A stretch of DNA of 32,117 nt from a virus (IMGVR_UViG_3300047157_000004:1-32117), one strand, 5' to 3'; positions 17,120 through 25,028 are shown, counted from the stretch's first letter. Numbers and translations: made by a program. The notes: generated from the letters alone by a model not told the origin.

Positions 17120-19683
17120 ATGACAATAAATATAGCTAACAACAACCCACGAATAAACTACACAGCAACATCTGGTCAGACTGTGTTTACAGTTCCGTTT
17201 GAGTTTTTTGATAACACAGACATAAAAGTTTACATCGAGGGTACACTAAAGACAATTACTACACATTATTCAGTTTCTGGAGGAAATGGCTCTACAGGGA
17301 CTGTAACTATGTCTGCTGGTGTTACGTTAAATGATGAGGTAACGCTTGTCAGGGACGTTCCTATGGAGCGTACAACCGATTTAACGTCCAGTTATAACGC
17401 CGCGTCTATAGATTCGCAGCTAGATCGCATTGTTGCAGAGATTGCAGACCTTGATGATCGAGTGTCACGAACAATACAAATTAATGACTATGAGTTGGCA
17501 AGTGGTTTACTCCTCCCTGCACTTGACAGCCGCAAAGGTAAGACTATCCAATTTAACACCAGCTCTGGTGCTTTAGAGGTTGGCCCTACTGGCGCGGATT
17601 TAACAGCAATCGGTTCAGTTACCTCTGAGATTGCTACATTAGCTGGAATTAGTAGTAATATCACTACTGTTGCTGGCTCTAATGCGCAGGTTGTTGCTGT
17701 TGGTAATGCTATGACTAGCATTACTGCGGTAAATTCTGCGCTTACTAATGTAAATACTGTAGCTGGAGGTATAGCTAACATCAATTTAGTTGGTGGATCT
17801 ATTGCTGATGTTAATGATGTAGCTGATTCTCTTGGTGAAATCTCTGCGGTTCAAGCAAAGTTAACAAATATAGATACTGTAGCTGTTGCATCTACAAATA
17901 TAGGCTACAGTAGCAGGGTCTATAACACAAATTAACAACGTAGCTTCTAAGATTGCTGACGTTACTGGTGTTAATAGCTAATATAACAGCAATAACTACA
18001 GCCAATGCAAACTCAACTAATGTTAATTTAGTTGCTAATAGCATAGATGACGTTAATGATATTGGTAATGTAATAACTAAAGTAACAACAGTTGCTGATA
18101 ATATTGCTAATGTTAATGCTGTTGCCATTAGATGAATTTACTGATATTTATTTAGGTAGTAAATCTGTTGCACCAACAGTTGATAATGACGGCAATGCAT
18201 TAGCAACAGGTAGTATTTATTGGAACTCTTCAGTTGACCAACTTTATATTTGGGATGGGTCTGCATGGGATGATGCTGCCTTTACTGCATCTGGTGCTGT
18301 TACATCTTTTAATACTAGATCTGGTTCTGTTACACTAAGCTCTGCTGACGTTACTAATGCAGCTGGATTGCTTAGAACTGGCGGCACAATGACAGGAGAC
18401 TTGTCATTCGGTGACAACGACAAAGCCATATTCGGTGCTGGGTCTGATTTACAGATTTATCACACTGGGTCAGCAAGTCGGATTCAAGATATAGGTACAG
18501 GCAATCTTTATATTGCTGGTACACACTTACAGCTTACCGATGCAACAATATCTAACAATTATTTACAGGCAGTGTCTGGTGGCGCAGTTACAATTTACCA
18601 TAGCGGTGACGGCAAACTAGCCACAACATCAACAGGTATTGACGTAACTGGCACAGTTACCAGCGATGAGTTGACTGCAAATAATGGTGGAAGCAATACA
18701 AATATAAGATTGCAGAATACAAACTCTGGTTCTGGCTCAGCGGATGGCTTTCTTATTCAGCACGCTACCAATGCGCATACTTATGTTTGGAATTACGAAA
18801 ACGCAGACACAATATTTGGCACCAACGGCACAGAACGTATGCGCATCGACTCATCAGGCCGAGTTGGTATTGGGACAAGTTCGCCTAAAGATACTTTACA
18901 TTGTGTAGGGTCTGATGGAACTACTGGACGCACAGCTTATCAAGGTGCAACAGAGTTTATATTTGAAAATAATGGCGCATTTTCTTTAGACTTATCAAGT
19001 GGTAATTCTGATGCTGTTTATATAAATTGGCACGATACGGACGCTGTTCAGCAAGGTTGGATTAATTATGACCATAATGGCGATTTTATGCGGTTGGCTA
19101 CCAACGGCGCAGAACGTATGCGCATAGCCAGTGATGGCGCAGTTATTATCAATAATTCTGGTGGTGACTCGCAGATTTACTTAGGCGGCACTTCGGGCAG
19201 TAACAGGATGTATCTTGCTCGTTCTGGCAACGACACCTTTTTGTGGAACGCGGATAGTGGTGTTATGCGGTTTGGCACTAATGACACAGAAGCCATGCGC
19301 ATCGACTCATCAGGCCGTGTTGGGATCGGAGCAAGTAATAATTCTTCATACGACTCTAATGCACAAAATCTTCTACTAGCATCTTCTGGCAACACTGGTA
19401 TGACTATCAGAAGTGCTGGAGCTGCACCATATGCAATGATTCACTTTGCAGATGGAACAACTGATAATAATACTAAAAGAGCTGGTAGAATTATATATCA
19501 GCATGATGGTGATAATCTAACTATACACACTGCAAATACAGAAAGTTTAGTCTTTCTGGTGATCCAGTTTCATCTACTATTAGGTATAACCCTCTCAGAG
19601 ATTGGGTTGGGACAGGTGGCAATAACGCCACGATAAACAAAGGAGGCCAATATGGCACTAACAGAAACAACAGTAGAAGATAA
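17120..19683 (+). CDS. Tail fibre protein with T7 gp17-type N-terminus (several frame breaks)
   Basis: The first 110 or so residues (YTATSGQTVFTVPFEFFDNT, DEVTLVRDVPMERTTD, DSQLDRIVAEIADLDDRVSR) form the tail-attachment domain of T7-type fibres. A stalk of roughly ten-residue N-I-x-x-V-A-type repeats follows (17600-18125). The distal part starts with YLGSKSVAPTVDNDG and contains repeated ERMRIDSSGRVGIG-type units. The coding frame shifts by +1 near 17906, 17978 and 18127, and by -1 near 19555. With these corrected the protein reads about 854 residues, to TAA at 19681-19683. No S74 chaperone domain is visible. An RBS (GAGGTG) precedes the ATG. The fibre determines host binding. Confidence 0.85.
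18839..18861 (+). repeat. Direct repeat copy 1 in tail fibre
   Basis: A 23-bp segment encoding MRIDSSGR is repeated exactly at 19295-19317, 456 bp (152 codons) away, so it is in frame. A degenerate third unit (ERMRIASDG) lies near 19117. The repeat is more GC-rich than its surroundings. Confidence 0.8.
19295..19317 (+). repeat. Direct repeat copy 2 in tail fibre
   Basis: An exact 23-bp match to 18839-18861, in the same reading frame. It could serve as a homology seed for exchange of fibre segments between phages. Confidence 0.8.
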
Positions 19684-19891
19684 GATTGAAGTCGTTGGAG
19701 ATCACAAGCATGTGCAAGTTCGTACAGCTACAGTGATAGCTAGAGATGGCACAGAGATCAGCAGATCATTCCATCGTCACGTCTTATCTTGCTCAACTAA
19801 ATCAGGTGATACATGGGGTGACACTGACATCTCAGTGATCAGTCAACAGAAGTACAAGCAATATGCAATGCAGTTTGGACAGACGCAGTGA
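19652..19891 (+). CDS. Hypothetical protein after tail fibre, 79 aa
   Basis: ATG at 19652 with a strong AAAGGAGG just upstream. The product has VQVRTATVIARDGTEISRSF and SFHRHVLSC, then STKSGDTWGDTDIS. Similar short proteins follow fibre genes in marine phages; the function is not known. The gene overlaps the corrected fibre end by about 30 bases. Confidence 0.7.
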   Translation: MALTETTVEDKIEVVGDHKHVQVRTATVIARDGTEISRSFHRHVLSCSTKSGDTWGDTDISVISQQKYKQYAMQFGQTQ

Positions 19892-19944
19892 AGACTGCAT
19901 ACCAGACAGCTATGGATGCACAAGAAATATAGGAGGCTATACAG

Positions 19945-20136
19945 ATGAATAAAAGAACTATATCTTCTGCGCATGACAGGCTTGACGAGTTAGAAAAGCA
20001 AGTGGTTGCAATTAAAACAGAAGTTAAGATACAATTTAAAGATCTATTTGGTCGAGTTAAACGTATGGAAAGCATTATGATTGCAGCAACAGGAGCAATA
20101 CTAACCCTACTCGTTGCGGTACTAATGAAAATGTAA
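19945..20136 (+). CDS. Small coiled-coil membrane protein, XhlA-like
   Basis: A 63-aa protein with an N-terminal coiled coil (DRLDELEKQVVAIKTEVKIQ) and one C-terminal membrane span (MIAATGAILTLLVAVLM). This layout matches XhlA-type hemolysin or holin-accessory proteins. AGGAGG at 19931-19936 fixes the start. It may help in membrane permeabilisation or hold a partner at the inner membrane. The stop is followed immediately by the next ATG. Confidence 0.65.
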   Translation: MNKRTISSAHDRLDELEKQVVAIKTEVKIQFKDLFGRVKRMESIMIAATGAILTLLVAVLMKM

Positions 20137-20137
20137 C

Positions 20138-20692
20138 ATGTTACGAACAATATTAATTGGTTTGTTTATCTTAATCGGCAGCAGTCTTGCTGCTGATGAC
20201 ACAATCTACACTGATACTAACAGTACAATAACCTCTGATGGGTCGATGGATACTACTATTAATAGTCCACCACCCTCTGCAATTTCTCCCCAGATTAGCG
20301 CAAGTAACTCTGACTTATGTACTGTTGGTGTTGCTGGTGCTGTGCAGACACAGATACTTGGTATCTCTGCTGGTCGTACTGTTAGAGATATGAACTGTGA
20401 AAAATTAAAGAACGCCAAAACCATGTATGATATGGGGATGAAAGTTGCAGCCGTATCTGTAATGTGTCAGGACGAAAGAGTGTTTGAAGCCATGCTTAAT
20501 GCAGGTACGCCCTGTCCCAAGGATGGGTTGGTAGGTGATAAAGCTAGGCTAGCATGGGAAATGGAAGCGGTTAAAGAAGAGATTGAGCGTGATCAAAACA
20601 ATGTAATCAAGAGAGTCTTTGATAAAAATGGTGAAACAAAAATTGGTTTGGGTGTTATCTTTAGCACTCTTGCCTTCTTACTTGCACTCTGA
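20138..20692 (+). CDS. Exported protein with signal peptide and C-terminal membrane span
   Basis: A 184-aa protein beginning with a clear signal peptide, MLRTILIGLFILIGSSLAA|DD. A Thr/Ser-rich linker, a Cys-containing domain (SDLCTVGVAGAVQTQILGIS, MNCEKLKNAKTMYDMGMKVA, VMCQDERVFEAML, TPCPKDGLVG) and a hydrophobic C-terminus (LGVIFSTLAFLLAL) follow. Four cysteines suggest periplasmic disulfides. Related proteins occur in marine podoviruses without known function. It starts the exported-protein block. Its last 65 bases overlap the signal peptide of the next gene in another frame. Confidence 0.75.
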   Translation: MLRTILIGLFILIGSSLAADDTIYTDTNSTITSDGSMDTTINSPPPSAISPQISASNSDLCTVGVAGAVQTQILGISAGRTVRDMNCEKLKNAKTMYDMGMKVAAVSVMCQDERVFEAMLNAGTPCPKDGLVGDKARLAWEMEAVKEEIERDQNNVIKRVFDKNGETKIGLGVIFSTLAFLLAL

Positions 20693-21491
20693 TCCCTATA
20701 GTTATGGGGCTACAGGTAACGCTGCATCTAGTTCACTAAGCTGGAGCATGACAGGTGTGCTACCTGATGCATCTGGCATAGATATAAATGGTTTGATCTA
20801 TAGGTACACCACAGTAAAGAACACTGAAGATGATATGAAGGTACACGTTGGTAATCAATGCTAATGGCATGGCTATATCTTTCAGAGAGACTGATGATTG
20901 GTCAGGTGTCCCAAGCAATACAATCGTTAAGTCTTTTAATCTTAGCAATATACCAGCTGCTAATTGGGGTACTGGTTCTATTGAAGTAGAGGGAGAGGGC
21001 AGCGTTAAGGATGCAGTTGTTATTTATAACTACAGAATAGATAGATGCTTTGACCCACAGTCTGATCCTACGTGTGCTGGATATGTAAAGCCAATGCCTG
21101 TTATACCAGTAGTAGATAGTGTATGATGCATTAGAAGATGATGCTGTGAGTTGAGACACTAGAAGCTGATGAGTTTCAGTATGATGAAGATGGTAATCTA
21201 ATTCTTAGTGAAGAAGAGGAAGAAGAAGAAACTAGAATTGAGATGGGGTTAACTGCATCTGCCAATGCGCTGACTCTATTCAAGACACAGGGACAAGATG
21301 ATATTATACTAGCTATCAATCAACAAACAAATATAGCTATGTACTACAATGCATCTATTAATGGTGGCGTATATGCTGACGCTGCTGGTCTTGCTGATTC
21401 AGAGATAGCTGACAACAAGAAAGCCTTGCGCAATAACTTAGCACAACAGATACTGCATGAACAAATGGTTGATATGCAGTACAACAAATGA
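20628..21491 (+). CDS. Secreted protein with signal peptide (three frame breaks)
   Basis: ATG at 20628 (or TTG 20619) gives the signal peptide MVKQKLVWVLSLALLPSYLHS|DPYSYG. The coding frame shifts by +1 near 20852, 21118 and 21152. After correction it reads through RETDDWSGVPSNTIVKSFNL, NYRIDRCFDPQSDPTCAGYV and a Glu-rich stretch (SEEEEEEETRIEMGL) to TGA at 21489-21491, about 286 residues. The C-DPQSDPTC-GY motif is frequent in marine phage exported proteins. The family has no known function. The cysteine pair and signal peptide predict a folded periplasmic or outer-membrane protein. Confidence 0.65.
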
Positions 21492-21988
21492 GGTTTAACA
21501 TGAAATATTCTTTGGCAATACTTTCACTCTGTGCATTACCAGCATACGCTGACGTAGATATTACAGGTAACGTGGCAGCTAAGTGTGTAATACAAACAAC
21601 TAAGAGCTGGTGTGTATGGCAATCCAAGTGCAGCAGTCTAAGCACCGCCCCTGCTGATGGTGGTGTACTCCCTGTCATTAGATTTGATGTAGCTCTTGCT
21701 AATTACTACACCGCAAACATTACACACCCAACAGCATTTAGTTCTTCTCCAGCACTAACTGATACAGTGGCATGGACAGGCAGCACGAGCGTAACACAAA
21801 CAAGTGACGCTGGTATGTCAGGCTATGATGCAGCCAAGGTTGTATACGATAATACTACTGTGTTTGATCTAACTGTTGCTGGGTCTACATGGTTCTCTAC
21901 ATCTAGTACCGCTACCTATGCTGCATCTAAACCATTCTCAGGTGGGGTTTATACGGCAGTCGTACAGGCTAGTTGTGTTGCAAAATAA
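21488..21988 (+). CDS. Secreted, pilin-like (CS1-type?) protein
   Basis: A 166-aa product starting at ATG 21488 (ATGA overlap; ATG 21500 is also possible). The signal peptide is MKYSLAILSLCALPAYA|DVDITGN. The mature part starts with ITGNVAAKCVIQT and ends YTAVVQASCVAK, two cysteines placed as in beta-sandwich pilins, with YDLTVAGSTWFSTSSTATYA in between. I suggest a fimbrial-subunit-like fold; this is inference from the pattern. Residues encoded at about 21604-21640 (SWCVWQSKCSSL) look foreign, and the +1 frame there gives GVYGNPSAAV, so a compensating pair of indels is likely. Confidence 0.65.
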   Translation: MRFNMKYSLAILSLCALPAYADVDITGNVAAKCVIQTTKSWCVWQSKCSSLSTAPADGGVLPVIRFDVALANYYTANITHPTAFSSSPALTDTVAWTGSTSVTQTSDAGMSGYDAAKVVYDNTTVFDLTVAGSTWFSTSSTATYAASKPFSGGVYTAVVQASCVAK

Positions 21989-22346
21989 GCTGATAATATT
22001 TTTTTTGCTATGGGCATTTTCATCCCATGCACATGAGATGACACCAGCTTATCCTGTTGTTAAACCATCTCACGTTACTGGTGTGGTCAAGGTAGACTTG
22101 TCCTTGTTTAACTCAAGGGAAGAGATCAAGTATTATCAGATAGATATATTTGATTTGAACTGGAAGAACATTCCTTTCTCTGCAACGTACAGAATAATTA
22201 AGGTAGGATACCAATCGCGTAAGAACTTTACTGTGTATTTACGCAAGTCAGATATGGATGAAGCTGTGTATGTATGCACAACATCCAAGGTTAAGAAGCA
22301 ACTCCAATCAAAAACCCTAGTGTCTTCTAGATTTGCTCTCGACTAG
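21978..22346 (+). CDS. Secreted protein, possible periplasmic chaperone-like beta sandwich
   Basis: TTG at 21978 (GTG at 21975 is an alternative) starts inside the end of the previous gene. The signal peptide is MQNKLIIFFLLWAFSSHA|HEMTPAYP. The mature protein has VVKVDLSLFNSREEIKYYQI, FDLNWKNIPFSATYRIIKV and SRKNFTVYLR, a strand pattern reminiscent of the first Ig-like domain of pilus chaperones but shorter. About 122 residues. It follows a pilin-like gene, which supports but does not prove a chaperone-subunit pairing. Confidence 0.6.
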   Translation: MQNKLIIFFLLWAFSSHAHEMTPAYPVVKPSHVTGVVKVDLSLFNSREEIKYYQIDIFDLNWKNIPFSATYRIIKVGYQSRKNFTVYLRKSDMDEAVYVCTTSKVKKQLQSKTLVSSRFALD

Positions 22347-22359
22347 ATGGTATGCCAGC

Positions 22360-22755
22360 ATGAGGTTAGCTGCACTCTTATGTATTGTGTCTAGCTCTGC
22401 TCTTGCTGAGAGTAGTTCGTTGGCATTAACACTGCCCAGCCCACCTATGAATTACCAATCAGATAGTTTCTCTGCAAATAATTTACGCTGCAGCAATGCG
22501 GTAGGTGGCGGTATCAATCTTGAGTATGGTGTCACAGGTGTACTATCTAACCTAGACACAGCACAACGTGGTAAAGATATAGGTGTGTATGCTCGTATTG
22601 TTATACCCTTGGATCGTCCTAAGTCTCGCATTAACTGTGATGATCTATACCAAGTAGAGCTAGCACAACGTAGGCTAGAGATACAAAAGCTACGCGATGA
22701 ACTAGAAGCCTTGAAGAATTTACAAACAGATAGCAGCATGGACTTTGAAAACTAA
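22360..22755 (+). CDS. Secreted protein with C-terminal coiled coil
   Basis: ATG at 22360 gives the signal peptide MRLAALLCIVSSSALA|ESSSLAL; an upstream TTG at 22333 would destroy the signal, so I prefer the ATG. The mature part contains NNLRCSNAVGGGINLEYGVT, VYARIVIPLDRPKSRINCDD, two cysteines, and a final helix (LAQRRLEIQKLRDELEALKN) likely to form a coiled coil. 131 residues. The family is recurrent in marine phages and is uncharacterised. The stop overlaps the next start (TAATG). Confidence 0.7.
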   Translation: MRLAALLCIVSSSALAESSSLALTLPSPPMNYQSDSFSANNLRCSNAVGGGINLEYGVTGVLSNLDTAQRGKDIGVYARIVIPLDRPKSRINCDDLYQVELAQRRLEIQKLRDELEALKNLQTDSSMDFEN

Positions 22756-23234
22756 TGGTAGATCTCACAGAATTTGATGGACTTGCTGATAAAAAAATTA
22801 GTGCTGGTGGCTTTAAGCTATCGGCTGCATCCGTCTTTGCAATCATTACCTTTGTATCTACTGTGGTTGCTGGCCTGTATGGTGGGTTCGTTATGTACCA
22901 GAAGATAGAAGAGGTAGCTGGCTTAGACCTAGGAGAATACCAGCAGCAAATGGATTTGATGGATGCGCAAGTACAACAGACAGTTGACTATACCCGTGAT
23001 ATTAAGAATGGATTGCGTGATGATCTTCTTAGGGTTGAGCAGCAATCAGATCGTGTCGAGTCGTTGGTGCGCAAGACAGAAGAGAAGGTACGCAGTATGA
23101 TAGATGCAGCAGATCTTAGATTTGAATCGCAACGCGAACGCTTGCGATCAAACCAAGATGCTGAAATGAAAGACCTTGAAGATAAATTGATGGGTAAATT
23201 GCAGAAGGCATTGGACAATCCTTTGTCTGATTAG
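22755..23234 (+). CDS. Membrane-anchored coiled-coil protein
   Basis: A 159-aa product with one membrane span near residues 22-48 (AASVFAIITFVSTVVAGLYG) and a long charged coiled coil to the C-terminus (RDDLLRVEQQSDRVESLVRK and onward). The layout, an inner-membrane anchor plus a long helical stalk just upstream of holin and endolysin, resembles inner-membrane spanin components. Without a lipoprotein partner in view that is a suggestion only. The start is coupled to the preceding stop. Confidence 0.6.
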   Translation: MVDLTEFDGLADKKISAGGFKLSAASVFAIITFVSTVVAGLYGGFVMYQKIEEVAGLDLGEYQQQMDLMDAQVQQTVDYTRDIKNGLRDDLLRVEQQSDRVESLVRKTEEKVRSMIDAADLRFESQRERLRSNQDAEMKDLEDKLMGKLQKALDNPLSD

Positions 23235-23243
23235 GAGAGTAAC

Positions 23244-23555
23244 ATGGATGAGTTTAAAAAATTTGATGTCAATGGTGATGGACATATTGATAAAGCAGAA
23301 TGGGATGCACTTGAGTACGAGGATCGTAAGCGTAGGCTAGAGGACGAAGACGCTCAACGGGATGCACAACGTAAGATGACATGGTTCGCCCTGTCAGGGA
23401 TGCTCCTGTACCCCTTGGCGGTGGTGCTGGCAGATCTATTGACTTTAGTTGAGGCTGCTAAGATACTTGGTAGCATGGCAAGCGTGTATTTTGTATCGGT
23501 TGCTGGTATAGTTGCTGCGTTCTTTGGTGCGTCAGCGTTCTCGAAAGGAAAGTAA
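23244..23555 (+). CDS. EF-hand membrane protein
   Basis: A 103-aa product. Residues 8-19 are a canonical EF-hand calcium loop (DVNGDGHIDKAE; D8, N10, D12, H14 backbone position, D16, E19). A charged helix and two hydrophobic segments follow (FALSGMLLYPLAVVLADLLT and VYFVSVAGIVAAFFGA). The combination suggests a calcium-responsive inner-membrane protein next to the holin. AGGAGAG precedes the ATG. It could be a holin modulator or a second holin; no close family is recalled. Confidence 0.7.
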   Translation: MDEFKKFDVNGDGHIDKAEWDALEYEDRKRRLEDEDAQRDAQRKMTWFALSGMLLYPLAVVLADLLTLVEAAKILGSMASVYFVSVAGIVAAFFGASAFSKGK

Positions 23556-23556
23556 T

Positions 23557-23904
23557 ATGCTTGGACTTGGATTGATAGGTAAGGTTGCTGATCTTGCTGG
23601 TGCTGTCATAGATTCGAAGGCTGTTGTTAAGAAGGCTGAAGCTGAGACTAAGATGAAGCTTGCAACTGGTGAGATCTCTTGGGAGCAAGCAGCAATCAAG
23701 GCCAGCGAGAATAGCTGGAAGGATGAGGCTTGGACTGTATGCTTTATTGCAATCGTTGCGTGTTCATTTGTTCCACCGCTGCAGCCCTATATGAAGGAGG
23801 GCTTTGCTAATCTCGAAGCTGCGCCGCAGTGGTTTCAATGGTCATTGTATGCCAGCATAGCAGCCAGCTTTGGTATCCGTACTATGAAAGGATTTAAAAA
23901 ATGA
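23557..23904 (+). CDS. Putative holin (3TM type)
   Basis: ATG at 23557, just after the previous stop and preceded by GAAAGGAAAG. 115 residues: MLGLGLIGKVADLAGAVIDS, a basic-acidic middle (EISWEQAAIKASENSWKDE), then hydrophobic segments (AWTVCFIAIVACSFVPPL and WFQWSLYASIAASFGI). The arrangement matches the GTA/phage 3TM holin family. The end overlaps the endolysin start at 23901, as holin-endolysin pairs usually do. Confidence 0.75.
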   Translation: MLGLGLIGKVADLAGAVIDSKAVVKKAEAETKMKLATGEISWEQAAIKASENSWKDEAWTVCFIAIVACSFVPPLQPYMKEGFANLEAAPQWFQWSLYASIAASFGIRTMKGFKK

Positions 23905-24524
23905 GTGAGGCAATGAAGATATTGCAAGATCGTATCGGTGCATCAGCCGATGGGAACTTTGGCCCCAACACAGCGAGAGCAATCGTTGATTACTTTGGTT
24001 TGTCTCGTAAGCGTGGCGCACATTTGTTAGGTCAGGCAGCACATGAGTCAGGAATGTTTCGCTTAACCAGAGAGAACCTTAACTATTCTGCTGAGTCTAT
24101 GATGCGTGTGTGGCCTAAAAGATTCCCAACTATGGAATCGGCTGCACCTTATGCGCGTAACCCAGAGGCACTAGCTAACAAGGTGTACTCTAATCGCATG
24201 GGCAATGGAGAAAACGAAGGGGCGTTATGGGTCGGTCGCGGCTTCATCCAGTTAACAGGCAAGGCAAACTATAGAGCTTTCGCTAGTGACATGGGGCTGC
24301 CTGATGTAATGACTGACCCTGATCTTGTTGCAACTGAGTACGCATTTGAATCTGCCATGTGGTTCTTTGAATCCAATGGCTTGTTTAATATGGCTGACGA
24401 TGGTGTGAATGATTCAGTTATCACTAGCATAACCAAGCGTGTGAATGGTGGAACGCATGGTCTTGATGATCGCATGGAGCAGACAAAGAAAATACATTCT
24501 TGGATTGCACACGTTGGCGTATAA
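23901..24524 (+). CDS. Endolysin, GH19 chitinase-like lysozyme
   Basis: A 207-aa product with no signal peptide. An N-terminal segment (LQDRIGASADGNFGPNTARA) looks like a short peptidoglycan-binding turn. The catalytic core has HLLGQAAHESGMFRLTRENL, with E49 and E58 as the likely acid and base, then GRGFIQLTGKANYRAFASDM, the GH19 signature, and ITKRVNGGTHGLDDR near the end. It degrades peptidoglycan at lysis, released by the preceding holin. It is the last rightward gene. Confidence 0.92.
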   Translation: MSEAMKILQDRIGASADGNFGPNTARAIVDYFGLSRKRGAHLLGQAAHESGMFRLTRENLNYSAESMMRVWPKRFPTMESAAPYARNPEALANKVYSNRMGNGENEGALWVGRGFIQLTGKANYRAFASDMGLPDVMTDPDLVATEYAFESAMWFFESNGLFNMADDGVNDSVITSITKRVNGGTHGLDDRMEQTKKIHSWIAHVGV

Positions 24525-24539
24525 GTATATAGGTTTCTA

Positions 24540-24558
24540 GCGGAGCTTAATGCTCCGC
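24540..24558. terminator. Bidirectional hairpin between convergent operons
   Basis: GCGGAGC - TTAAT - GCTCCGC is a perfect 7-bp stem between the endolysin stop (24524) and the stop of the leftward gene (24547), which it overlaps. No U-tract follows on either side, so termination may be weak or Rho-assisted. The position between converging units supports the role. Confidence 0.55.
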
Positions 24559-24987
24559 ACGAAGCATGTCTGCTATACGTGGATGGCTAGAAAATTTAGA
24601 AGTAAATCCTGGTAAGGGTGGTCTATTATTTTTTGCAGCTTGTGTTAGTTCAAACTCATGTAGCACAAACCCATAAGTTATTTCTTTGCGTTCGGCTGCA
24701 GTCTTTGCAGTCTTTAGTATCTCTTTGTACTGGTCGTATCTGTTGCGCTGTACTGTAGATTTATAGATCAGATCTTTCTCTTCATACTCCTTGTCTGTTA
24801 AGTTTTTAAATGCACGCTCAACGCCTGTCGTGTATCCTGTTGTAAATCTTACATCATACTTCTCGATGGCTACCCTGATTGCATGGCGTGGTATGCCATA
24901 GATCCTGTTGGCTTGTGCTTTAGTCATTCCATTATTTGCATAGAATCTTATTCGTTCTATTAGCTCTGGTGTAATTGGTGTAGTCAT
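24547..24987 (-). CDS. HTH DNA-binding protein, last gene of leftward operon
   Basis: 146 aa. The N-terminus IRFYANNGMTKAQANRIYGI, then PRHAIRVAIEKYDV, has the resolvase/sigma-type helix-turn-helix pattern. The rest is charged and helical, with no catalytic motif. A strong GGAGG precedes the ATG. As the last gene after the recombination set it might be a late-gene activator or a DNA structural protein; this is inference. Confidence 0.65.
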   Translation of the reverse strand: MTTPITPELIERIRFYANNGMTKAQANRIYGIPRHAIRVAIEKYDVRFTTGYTTGVERAFKNLTDKEYEEKDLIYKSTVQRNRYDQYKEILKTAKTAAERKEITYGFVLHEFELTQAAKNNRPPLPGFTSKFSSHPRIADMLRAEH

Positions 24988-25004
24988 AAGTCCTCCGTGT
25001 GTGA

Positions 25005-25020
25005 GCGAGCCGAAGCTCGC
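25005..25020 (-). other. UUCG-capped hairpin between SSB-like and HTH genes
   Basis: On the minus strand the RNA reads GCGAGC-UUCG-GCUCGC, a perfect 6-bp stem with the extra-stable UUCG loop, located in the 41-bp gap between the two genes. No U-run follows, so mRNA processing or 3'-end protection is as likely as termination. Confidence 0.55.
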
Positions 25021-25028
25021 CCTGTGTT

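Noticed and set aside
20138-22755. Curli export genes (CsgG/CsgF-like) in the exported block
   Set aside because: Marine phages can carry curli-related genes, but none of these proteins shows a lipobox or CsgG/CsgF sequence pattern that I can recognise.
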